Positions 34,561-41,585 of a stretch of DNA of 41,585 nucleotides are shown here, one piece after another (position 1 is the stretch's first letter; the number at the start of each line of letters is the position of its first letter). Under the pieces are notes generated by a model. That model saw only the letters and a program-made list of their open reading frames with translations, searched no databases and had not been told where the DNA came from. Location: NCBI GenBank assembly GCA_044354975.1, contig JBIKZA010000015.1, positions 1 through 41,585 on the forward strand, in the 5' to 3' direction. Both the position numbers and the translations under genes were made by a program. Source of the stretch: CAIZGX01 sp044354975. GTDB lineage: Bacteria; Bacteroidota; Bacteroidia; Flavobacteriales_D; Sanyastnellaceae.

Positions 34561-35310
34561 ATGAAACAACTCGCACTTCTTGTTCTTGCCGTTTGCTCGC
34601 TTGTCATATCTTCTTGTCGTAAAGACCTCGGAACAAAATGCAAATCATACACTCGTGTGACCGTAACCAACTTGGTGGGTACTGAACAATTCCATTTAGA
34701 CAGCACCTATACCAACGCTGCCGGAGAGAACTATAATGCCTATATGTTGAAGTACTATCTCTCACACATGGCGCTTGTGAACGAAAACGGAGAGCGCGTT
34801 GAATTGTATGCGCATGAACTCATTGATCAGGCTGTTCCTTCTTCGTTGGAACTTGGAGATGTTGTCATTCCTGACGGACATTACACTGCTATTGAATTTA
34901 ACTTAGGTGTCGATTCGCTTCACAACCATTCAGGAGATCAGGCGGGAGATTTAGATCCGATGTACGGAATGATTTGGACGTGGAACACCGGATATATTTT
35001 CTTCAAGCACGAAGGGTATTTCACCTCAAGCACCTCCGGAACGGAACAACCCCTTATTTACCACTACGGAACAGATCGTGCTTTAGCTCCGGTTTCATTG
35101 CCGCTAAATCTTCACGTCGATCGCAATGCATCTGTGATTCAACTTCAATTCGATTTGAATAAATTGTATAGCAATCCGAACACCATTGCGTTCACAGGAA
35201 ACAACAATCATCAAAGTGCTTCCTCATCAGATATTCCATGGATCAATGCTCTTCGTGCGAATTTTTTTAACGCATTTTCTGCTAACTCCTACGTCTTTTT
35301 GCAAGAATGA
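34561..35310 (+). CDS. MbnP-family copper-binding lipoprotein
   Basis: A 249-residue lipoprotein (signal ends VISSC, Cys19). It has MbnP-family features: an N-terminal strand region, AYMLKYYLSHMALVNENGE (60-78), the GHYTAIEFNLGVDSLHNHSG block (106-125), and the conserved GMIWTWNTGYIFFKHEGYF (136-154) with Trp139 and Trp141. In characterised members (MbnP, and CorA of methanotrophs) a tryptophan is converted to kynurenine by the partner di-haem enzyme and helps bind copper. That partner is the next gene, whose start overlaps this stop by ATGA. I infer copper binding in the periplasm or on the outer membrane; which Trp is modified cannot be read from the sequence. Confidence 0.88.
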   Translation: MKQLALLVLAVCSLVISSCRKDLGTKCKSYTRVTVTNLVGTEQFHLDSTYTNAAGENYNAYMLKYYLSHMALVNENGERVELYAHELIDQAVPSSLELGDVVIPDGHYTAIEFNLGVDSLHNHSGDQAGDLDPMYGMIWTWNTGYIFFKHEGYFTSSTSGTEQPLIYHYGTDRALAPVSLPLNLHVDRNASVIQLQFDLNKLYSNPNTIAFTGNNNHQSASSSDIPWINALRANFFNAFSANSYVFLQE

Positions 35311-36338
35311 AAAAGATAATCGTTGCATTCATTTTTATTGTTCCTCTTCTCTTTGTTGCTTGCGACAAAGGTGAGGAAGAAGTGCCTGCTGCAACGCCGT
35401 ATACACTTGTCATTCCGGAGGGTTTACCTCCCATGAATATTCCCACTACCAATCCATTAACAGTTGAAGGTATAGCTCTTGGAAAACGATTGTTTTACGA
35501 CCCTATTTTATCGAGAGACAATACGCAAAGCTGCGCGAGCTGCCACCTTCAAGATTTTGGATTCACCGAGCCGAATCAGTTCAGCACAGGCATAGATGGC
35601 ATTGCGGGAACCCGAAATGCAATGCCCCTGATTAACCTCGGATGGCAAACGAAATTCTTTTGGGACGGAGGAGCGAACGGATTGGAAAGTCAAGTGATGG
35701 CACCAATAACCAACCCCATTGAAATGCACGAGACCATGGCGAACGTGGTAGCCAAGTTAAATGCGCATGCCGAGTATCCAGACTTATTCAAAGCCGCTTT
35801 CGGAAGCGATCAGGTGACTTCACAAAACATCATGCGCGCCATTGCTCAATTCGAACGAACACTTATTTCAGGCAATTCGAAATACGATCAGTACATGCGC
35901 GGAGAAGTATTGCTCACCGCTCAAGAATTGAATGGAAAAGCGTTGTTTGAAGACATGGAGAAGGGTGACTGTGTGCACTGTCATTCAACGGGATCTACCT
36001 TCAGCGATTTCGAATTTAGAAATACGGGATTAGACAGCATACCTGTCGATGAGGGAAGGTATATGATTACATTGAACGCGAGTGATAAAGGGAAATTCAA
36101 AACACCTTCCTTAAGAAACGTTGAACTAACAGGACCATACATGCATGATGGACGTTTTCAATCGTTGCTTGAATGTGTAGAGCATTACAACACAGGCTTC
36201 CGCTACAGCGCTAACCTTGACCCTAACTTATCTTTCGCTCTAAAGGGAAGAATGACTCAGCAAGAAATGGAAGACCTTGTTGCCTTCATGAAAACGTTAA
36301 CGGATGAGGAGTTTGTGAATAATCCTGCTTTTCATTAA
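35307..36338 (+). CDS. MbnH/MauG-like di-haem cytochrome c peroxidase lipoprotein
   Basis: A 343-residue lipoprotein (signal ends LFVAC, Cys19) with two c-type haem sites, CASCH (76-80) and CVHCH (222-226). It has the family motifs GKRLFYDPILSRD (59-71), FFWDGGANGLESQ (117-129) with a Trp at the position that relays electrons between haems in MauG-type enzymes, and FKTPSLRNVELTGPYMHDGRF (264-284) with His280. Enzymes of this family are either bacterial cytochrome c peroxidases or tryptophan-modifying MauG/MbnH enzymes; the overlap with an MbnP gene argues for the latter. The last four bases overlap the end of the convergent T9SS gene. Confidence 0.92.
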   Translation: MKKIIVAFIFIVPLLFVACDKGEEEVPAATPYTLVIPEGLPPMNIPTTNPLTVEGIALGKRLFYDPILSRDNTQSCASCHLQDFGFTEPNQFSTGIDGIAGTRNAMPLINLGWQTKFFWDGGANGLESQVMAPITNPIEMHETMANVVAKLNAHAEYPDLFKAAFGSDQVTSQNIMRAIAQFERTLISGNSKYDQYMRGEVLLTAQELNGKALFEDMEKGDCVHCHSTGSTFSDFEFRNTGLDSIPVDEGRYMITLNASDKGKFKTPSLRNVELTGPYMHDGRFQSLLECVEHYNTGFRYSANLDPNLSFALKGRMTQQEMEDLVAFMKTLTDEEFVNNPAFH

Positions 36339-39300
36339 AGTTTCTCCAATCGCTTCACTACCGTTCCGAAATTCGTTTCAACTTGAATCACATAAACTCC
36401 GTTAGCGAGTTTGCTGAAATCAAAATCGATTTGGTTTGAACTTTTATTCGCAGGAACATTTTGAATTCTTCCCGCTAAATCGGTTACGATAATCTTTTCA
36501 ATTTCCACTGCTCGCTTGAATGAAAGTGTGCTAACATTCGATGTCGGATTCGGGAAGAACTTTATATCCTCCAAGATATTTTCTTCAACTGAATTCACGG
36601 CGCACAATGTCACGTTGTCGATGTAAAAATTATTTCCCCAATGTCCTCTGTTTTGAAAGGCAATGAGCACTTCATCGTCTACCCCTACATATTGCTGAAG
36701 GAAAATTTCCTCTGAACGCCATTGGTCTGAAGTGGGGATAAAAAAGTCTGAAGTGTTCGGCGCAGTAGCCAATGTTTGTCCGCCCTTCACATACATTTCA
36801 GTCCATGAATCGCCGCAGTCTGTGCTTATTAAAACCGCCAACGTATCTGTGTATTGACCGCCGTACTCTGCATAGGCCACATCGAAATCCATTACCCATG
36901 TTCCACTGCTCCAAAAAGTAATTTGCTTTTCAACAATAAGTTCATCTCTATTTCCAACAACATCTACCCAATAATTCGGGAATGTTAATGAATAAGCACC
37001 TTGTCCGTAAGCGCTGCAATCACTGCTCAACGAAAAGACATCGCCACCACCGGTACTGTGACCGAACGTCCATTCGGTTGGAATAGATCCGCTCTCGAAT
37101 TGTTCAAACACACATTCGTTGTTTGGCACGGTAGATTGAACATACGCTTGTTTTGTTTTCGAGCCTGTAACGCCATTGTCTGTTACTTCTAACGTCACGT
37201 CGAAGACTCCAGTTGAAGCATACACAACGGTCGGATATTTCTCTGTACTTGTTGAAGGGACTCCGCCCGGGAAACTCCAGAGGTACGTTGCATTTGCAGA
37301 GGCCACGCTGTGATCTACGAAATGTATGGTTTCTCCCGGACAAACATATGTTCCGCGTTCACCAGCAAAGTCTACCAGCAAAGAAGACGTTTCAAAAAGC
37401 GGTGCTTCATACACACCTAAATTCCATGTCGCCAAACGTAATTTATTGTCTCTGTAAAATGGCACTATTCGAATCGGTTCTGTCCCTGCAGGAAGTCCAC
37501 TGCTGTATTCCATCCAATCGTTCATACTCGAATTTCGGTATAGAACTCTTCCGTGCAACAATGCAATATATACCCCAGCATTGGTTCCTAATTGCGAACA
37601 CATAGACCAAATACGATCTGAACCAATAGCAGTTCCCGACCAGTTCACATAGTTCGCACCACCGTCGTTCGTATAATACACCTTCTGTGAATTGTTCGCG
37701 TTGGTATAACCCAACCAAAATTCTTGCGGACTATTTCCCAACGTGAACACCATATTGTTCTGACTCAGTGGCAATGCCACTTGATTCCAGGTTATACCAC
37801 CATCCGTCGTGCGCCATAACTTCATAGAACCGTTTACACGCTGCTGCGCGTAAAGCACATCGGCATCTGAATAGGACTGTTCAATCCAAATGACATTGTT
37901 GGTAGTTGTTGTTCCAAAGGCAAACTGCTCTGACCAAGACTGACCTCCGTTTGTGCTTTTGTAAATTTTATTTTCCTTTCCCAACCAAGCGACATTGTAG
38001 TAATGTGAGTCGAAAAGTATTCGTGAACTTTCGTTGAACCAATAGCTTTCATTCGGAAATAAACTCACATTAAATCCAGTAGGGTTTCCGGTTAAGGCAT
38101 CCGGTAACACTCTACCGCCTATGTCGGAAAAACTCACTTTATTCTCATCGGAATAGTTAACATATCCTGTTGGTGCTTCACCACCACCAAGTGCCAAGAA
38201 ATTGCCTGAACCGTAGGCTTCGTAGTAGCCCATGTTTCCGTTGTGGTAGCGACCTCCAACCATAATGTCCTCGTTCCATCCTTGATCATATCCCCAAAGA
38301 TTTACAGCCATAATGCCGTAGTTCTTCGCATCGAAGGTTTGCATAAAATCGGTTGAAATATTTATTCCTCCGTCGTTGCTGCACCAAATGGTTTCTGTCG
38401 TTGGACTGTCTTTGTATATTCTGAATTCTTGCTGATCGACATGGTAATTTGGAAGTCCGCCAATGTATCCAGCAACTCCATCGAACGTTGCTCCCGCATC
38501 TTCTGTGAGCCAAACATTCAAACCTCCAATTAAAACTTTATCTGGATTAATCTGCGACGCAACTAAAGTTGTGTTGTAGTGAATTTGGGTATAAGTGCCG
38601 TTGTCGGCAGAGAAATTCATGAGGTTTGGATGAGTGTCCACATTGTATGGTGTACCAATGGTTCCGTGATTGTTCACCCAAGAATCACCTCCGTCGTAAC
38701 TCACGTACAAGCCTATCCAACCGTTCAATTCAACATTGGTGTTGTAGGTTCCGTAACCGGCGAGAGCCACATAAATTCTATTCGGATCGGCTTCCGTTAC
38801 AGCCATGTGTCCGCCCGACAATTCAACATTTGTAAAACCTGCGTTCTCTGTAAACCAACCGTTATCGCTCATGGTGAATGTAACTCCAGTGTCGGTACTC
38901 TTGTAAAATTTCGCTATGCCAACTGAGGGTTCAAAATGTACGGTGTACACTACCGAATAATCATTCGGTTTGAAGGAAACGGTCATGCATTCATTGGGAA
39001 GAATTTCTGTCCAAGTATCGCCTGTATCGGTAGATCTGTATAAACCTAAATTTGTTGCCGCGAATACAATGTTGGGTTGAAGGGGATGAAATTGAAATTC
39101 CCAAACGTTAATGTTTAGTGCCTCGAAGGAAGAACCACCTGTTATGTTCCATGTTACACCTCCGTCAATAGATTTGTAAATTTCATTGTTTCCGCTGAAA
39201 AGAACGGTGTTTAAATCAGTAGGGTGACATCGCACAGCGCTTACTCCTCCAATGATTAGGTCTTTCGTTGCGAACTCCCACGTGGTTCCAGCGTCTGAGC

Positions 39301-39748
39301 TTTTGTAAACGCCGCCTGACTCCGTCCCGCAGTAGAGTATGTTGTTGTTCACAGCGCTTCTATCGTGGGTGTACACGTTTGCATGTTCGCTAATCGGAGT
39401 TAAGTTACCATCTGAAGTAAAATGCACTTTCGGACCGCAGTAATTCCATATTCCACTTCCGCGATCTTCTGAATTCACCGATTCATTTCGATCGGAAAAA
39501 AACCGTGCTTGGTTTGTGCTTACCCAACGTTTGTAGTATTGTGTATGGACAGTCTTCTCGAAAGTGTGTTCGCTGAAATAGGCTTCATAGGCGGCTTTCA
39601 CAACCATTGGGTCGGTGCTATCGTCATACATGAGCTTCGCCCATTCCGGCATTTTCGGATCGTTTTGAAAATTCTTTGCGAAATGAACTTGCGCATTTGC
39701 AATGAGCAATTGCGAAGCAAATACAAAAAGGAGTACGACTCTTTTCAT
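36335..39748 (-). CDS. T9SS protein with BNR/sortilin-like propeller, PKD and jelly-roll domains
   Basis: Started at ATG 39748 (MKRVVLLFVFASQLLIANAQ, signal peptide); the open frame extends 33 bases up but into the comM remnant. About 1137 residues. After a short Bacteroidota-type N-terminal helix region (WAKLMYDD), residues about 80-800 carry repeated BNR/VPS10-like motifs (SSDAGTTWEF, SIDGGVTWNI, STDTGDTWTE, STNGGQSWSE, TTDGGITWNQ), which form one or more beta-propellers as in sialidase-like exoproteins. A PKD domain follows at about 805-875 (ATYLWSFPGGVPS), then a MAM/jelly-roll-like domain about 880-1050, and a T9SS sorting domain (IKFFPNPTSNVSTL). Surface-exposed; substrate unknown. The propeller lacks visible sialidase catalytic residues, so adhesion is as likely as hydrolysis. 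Confidence 0.87.
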   Translation of the reverse strand: MKRVVLLFVFASQLLIANAQVHFAKNFQNDPKMPEWAKLMYDDSTDPMVVKAAYEAYFSEHTFEKTVHTQYYKRWVSTNQARFFSDRNESVNSEDRGSGIWNYCGPKVHFTSDGNLTPISEHANVYTHDRSAVNNNILYCGTESGGVYKSSDAGTTWEFATKDLIIGGVSAVRCHPTDLNTVLFSGNNEIYKSIDGGVTWNITGGSSFEALNINVWEFQFHPLQPNIVFAATNLGLYRSTDTGDTWTEILPNECMTVSFKPNDYSVVYTVHFEPSVGIAKFYKSTDTGVTFTMSDNGWFTENAGFTNVELSGGHMAVTEADPNRIYVALAGYGTYNTNVELNGWIGLYVSYDGGDSWVNNHGTIGTPYNVDTHPNLMNFSADNGTYTQIHYNTTLVASQINPDKVLIGGLNVWLTEDAGATFDGVAGYIGGLPNYHVDQQEFRIYKDSPTTETIWCSNDGGINISTDFMQTFDAKNYGIMAVNLWGYDQGWNEDIMVGGRYHNGNMGYYEAYGSGNFLALGGGEAPTGYVNYSDENKVSFSDIGGRVLPDALTGNPTGFNVSLFPNESYWFNESSRILFDSHYYNVAWLGKENKIYKSTNGGQSWSEQFAFGTTTTNNVIWIEQSYSDADVLYAQQRVNGSMKLWRTTDGGITWNQVALPLSQNNMVFTLGNSPQEFWLGYTNANNSQKVYYTNDGGANYVNWSGTAIGSDRIWSMCSQLGTNAGVYIALLHGRVLYRNSSMNDWMEYSSGLPAGTEPIRIVPFYRDNKLRLATWNLGVYEAPLFETSSLLVDFAGERGTYVCPGETIHFVDHSVASANATYLWSFPGGVPSTSTEKYPTVVYASTGVFDVTLEVTDNGVTGSKTKQAYVQSTVPNNECVFEQFESGSIPTEWTFGHSTGGGDVFSLSSDCSAYGQGAYSLTFPNYWVDVVGNRDELIVEKQITFWSSGTWVMDFDVAYAEYGGQYTDTLAVLISTDCGDSWTEMYVKGGQTLATAPNTSDFFIPTSDQWRSEEIFLQQYVGVDDEVLIAFQNRGHWGNNFYIDNVTLCAVNSVEENILEDIKFFPNPTSNVSTLSFKRAVEIEKIIVTDLAGRIQNVPANKSSNQIDFDFSKLANGVYVIQVETNFGTVVKRLEKL

Positions 39749-39765
39749 GGGATAAAAATAGGGGA

Positions 39766-39815
39766 TTTTCACCCTCCCCAATTCTCTCTATCTAAACTTC
39801 GGTATTGAATGGCTT
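39766..39815. repeat. Direct repeat, copy of the comM 3' end (distal copy)
   Basis: 50 bases here match 40904-40953 at 44 positions, in the same orientation. The other copy is the real 3' end of comM. The two copies bracket the DUF1016 nuclease gene and are 1138 bases apart. Confidence 0.88.
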
Positions 39816-39835
39816 GTAAATGATGGTTATTTATG
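39769..39835 (-). pseudogene. comM: Remnant of the comM 3' end
   Basis: Read on the minus strand, this reads LQAIQYRSLDRENWGG followed by TGA at 39769-39771, nearly the same as the last residues of the intact ComM (EAIQYRSLDRENWGG). The frame reaches back a few residues (NNHH) and then meets the stop region of the nuclease gene. It looks like the original comM tail, displaced when the nuclease gene was inserted and a new tail was supplied. Confidence 0.82.
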
Positions 39836-39843
39836 CAAGTTGA

Positions 39844-40845
39844 TTATTCTTCATCAAAATTCCTAAACTCTTTCTTAACTTCTTCCAATAACTGTTTTTC
39901 AGTTGGTAAATACAATTGGTATTGACTTGCAATGATATTCATATTGCCTTCTGGCAATGTGAATTTAACCACGCTATTGTTCTTTTGGGCACAAAGTAAA
40001 ATACCAATCGTCGAATTCTCGGTTGCCGATTTTTCTACTCTATCATAATATTTGACATACATCTGTAATTGCCCAGGATCTTGGTGTGTCAATTTTTCGG
40101 TCTTAATCTCTACAATAACAAAACACCTTAATAGACGGTTGAAAAAGACTAAATCAATAAAGAAATCGTCTCCATCAATATGAATGCGCTTTTGCCTTGC
40201 TAAAAACGCAAAGCCATTTCCTAATTCCAACAGAAAATCTTGCAGATGAGCGATTATAGCACTTTCCAAATCTTTCTCATAATAAGAATTTTCTTTCTTC
40301 AAATCTAAAAACTCTAAAACCATTGGATCCTTTATTATTTCTCTTGCGTCTGATGGTAATTTCTCATTCCTAGCTATTGCCAATACATCTTTTCGATTGC
40401 TACTCATTAATAGACGTTCATACAGCCCACTATTTATCTGACGATCAAGTTGTCGTGAAGACCAATTATTTTCGACACTTTCTGCGACATAAAACTCTCT
40501 TTTATCAGAATTATCAATACCTAAAAGAGATTTGTAATGAGTCCAACTCAATTGCGTCCGCAGTGCGGACGCAATTGGAAAATTCCGGTAAAATTGACGA
40601 TAACGCTCCAATTGTCGGATTGAAAAACCACTTCCGTATTCAGGTAATAATTGTTTTGAAAGAAATCTGATTAAATAGGTTCCGTAATTCGCTCTATCCT
40701 TTCCTTGTTGTTCTTCTTCAAAAATTCGCTTTCCAATATTCCAATACATAATAATACGCTCATTTTCGATAGCCCTAAGAGCCACGTTTTTTGCATTAGC
40801 TATTATGGCTCGTATCTCGAGAATTAAAGATTGATTTTGACGCAT
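39844..40845 (-). CDS. DUF1016/YhcG-type PD-(D/E)XK nuclease
   Basis: A 333-residue cytoplasmic protein of the YhcG/DUF1016 family, predicted DNA nucleases often carried by mobile or defence-related loci. The N-terminal DUF1016_N domain is clear (residues 1-150: YWNIGKRIFEEEQQG, SGFSIRQLERYRQFYRNFP, LSWTHYKSLLGID, FYVAESVENNWSSRQLDRQI). The C-terminal nuclease core has DDFFIDLVFFNR and CFVIVEIKTEKLTHQDPGQLQMYV, giving the D and ExK residues of the active site. The gene is AT-rich compared with its neighbours and contains a perfect hairpin (40549-40577). It sits between two copies of the comM 3' end. Likely acquired horizontally as a single-gene cassette. Confidence 0.92.
   Translation of the reverse strand: MRQNQSLILEIRAIIANAKNVALRAIENERIIMYWNIGKRIFEEEQQGKDRANYGTYLIRFLSKQLLPEYGSGFSIRQLERYRQFYRNFPIASALRTQLSWTHYKSLLGIDNSDKREFYVAESVENNWSSRQLDRQINSGLYERLLMSSNRKDVLAIARNEKLPSDAREIIKDPMVLEFLDLKKENSYYEKDLESAIIAHLQDFLLELGNGFAFLARQKRIHIDGDDFFIDLVFFNRLLRCFVIVEIKTEKLTHQDPGQLQMYVKYYDRVEKSATENSTIGILLCAQKNNSVVKFTLPEGNMNIIASQYQLYLPTEKQLLEEVKKEFRNFDEE
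40549..40577. repeat. Perfect 13-bp palindrome inside the nuclease gene
   Basis: caattgcgtccgc (40549-40561) and its exact reverse complement (40565-40577) flank a three-base loop. It encodes the PIASALRTQL part of the protein, between conserved blocks, and is GC-rich within an AT-rich gene. It could be an in-frame REP-like insertion. Confidence 0.85.
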
Positions 40846-40906
40846 TATTAATTGTAGTAGTTATCTAGATTGTTTTATGTTGAAAGAGAAATAGAGGGTT
40901 CCTTTT

Positions 40907-41585
40907 TCACCCACCCCAATTCTCTCGATCTAAACTTCTATACTGAATCGCTTCTGAGATGTGTTCGCTTTGTATTTTTTCTGAAGCTGCTAAGTCGGCA
41001 ATGGTGCGAGCAACTTTTAAAATTCGTTCGTATGCGCGAGCAGATAACTGAAGCTTATTCATAGCCAATTTCAATAACTCGGAACTCGCTTCATCTAAAG
41101 AGCAATGAACCTTCAGCTCCTGCGTATTCATCTGTGCATTGTAATTCGTTTTGCTCTCACTGAATCGCAGCGACTGCAATTCTCTTGCGCGAGTAACACG
41201 CTCGCGAATGCCCACACTGCGCTCGCCCGCGCGCTGCTCATGCAAACGCGCAAAAGGAACCGGAGTCACTTCAACATGCAAATCAATGCGATCCAAAAGC
41301 GGGCCACTCACCTTGCTCAAATAACGTTGCACAACGCCCGATCCACACGTGCATTCTTTTTCCGGATGATTGAAATAGCCACACGGACAGGGGTTCATAG
41401 AGGCGACCAACATGAAGCTCGCCGGATACTCAACACTGAACTTACTGCGCGAAATAGTGACGTTCCGATCTTCCAAGGGCTGACGCATCACTTCCAACAC
41501 CGTGCGCTTGAATTCAGGCAATTCATCTAAGAACAAAACACCGTTGTGCGCCAACGAAATTTCTCCCGGTTGAGGGTAAGATCCG
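40907..41585 (-). CDS. comM: ComM/YifB-family Mg-chelatase-like AAA+ ATPase, C-terminal part
   Basis: Only the last 226 residues are in the window; the frame is open to the edge (reads GSYPQPGEISLAHNGVLFLD at the limit). ComM is a hexameric helicase that drives branch migration during natural transformation and recombination. Visible: the Walker B-like HNGVLFLDELPEFKRTVLE, then LVASMNPCPCGYFNHPEKECTC with the family's cysteine-rich motif, VSGPLLDRIDLHVEVTPVPF, and the C-terminal lid (ARAYERILKVARTIADLA). The final AIQYRSLDRENWGG is duplicated beyond the neighbouring nuclease gene. No break or frameshift is seen in the visible part. Confidence 0.95.
   Translation of the reverse strand, partial: GSYPQPGEISLAHNGVLFLDELPEFKRTVLEVMRQPLEDRNVTISRSKFSVEYPASFMLVASMNPCPCGYFNHPEKECTCGSGVVQRYLSKVSGPLLDRIDLHVEVTPVPFARLHEQRAGERSVGIRERVTRARELQSLRFSESKTNYNAQMNTQELKVHCSLDEASSELLKLAMNKLQLSARAYERILKVARTIADLAASEKIQSEHISEAIQYRSLDRENWGG

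Noticed and set aside
36335..39748. Sialidase enzyme
   Set aside because: BNR-like Asp-box motifs are present, but no sialidase catalytic Arg triad or Tyr/Glu arrangement could be recognised, so only a propeller is claimed.
39749..39781. N-terminal extension of the BNR/PKD protein to 39781
   Set aside because: It runs into the comM remnant and precedes a clear signal peptide at 39748.

Overview
The window looks like chromosomal DNA of a Bacteroidota bacterium, most likely order Flavobacteriales (a Crocinitomicaceae/Fluviicola-like lineage is my guess, not shown). The reasons are seven proteins ending in type IX secretion (T9SS) sorting domains, a Bacteroidota-type TonB-dependent receptor, TAnnTTTG-like promoter sequences, few Shine-Dalgarno sites, and AT-rich gaps with compact coding.

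Region 1 (1-6001, + strand): the end of a PstS-like phosphate-binding lipoprotein gene, a TPR lipoprotein gene and an intrinsic terminator. A translationally coupled trio follows: an uncharacterised acidic protein, rsmI and lysS. Region 2 (5994-12930, - strand): ppk1 and ppx, then an acyl-CoA thioesterase and a very large putative outer-membrane protein whose end overlaps lysS tail to tail.

Region 3 (12995-27909, - strand) is the most interesting part. Four paralogous secreted proteins share an unnamed domain, called here GLEGI-VEK after its first conserved block. They surround a TonB-dependent receptor, a FISUMP-domain lipoprotein, a small outer-membrane barrel, a parallel beta-helix protein with a C-terminal dockerin-like loop, and two T9SS proteins with cohesin-like beta domains. 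Six of these genes (27909 down to 20165) are packed like one operon. I infer a surface-anchored assembly or uptake system; its substrate is unknown.

Region 4 (28032-34278, - strand): two T9SS proteins with MopE-type metal-binding repeats. The shorter is a partial duplicate of the longer. A 400-bp gap between them is packed with palindromes, including a perfect 31-bp inverted repeat. Region 5 (34421-36338): tRNA-Arg(CCU) on the - strand, then on the + strand an overlapping MbnP-like/MbnH-like pair, in which a di-haem enzyme is expected to oxidise a tryptophan of a copper-binding partner. Region 6 (36335-41585, - strand): a large BNR/PKD T9SS protein, then a DUF1016/YhcG-type nuclease gene that appears to have been inserted at the 3' end of comM. 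It is flanked by two copies of the comM tail.
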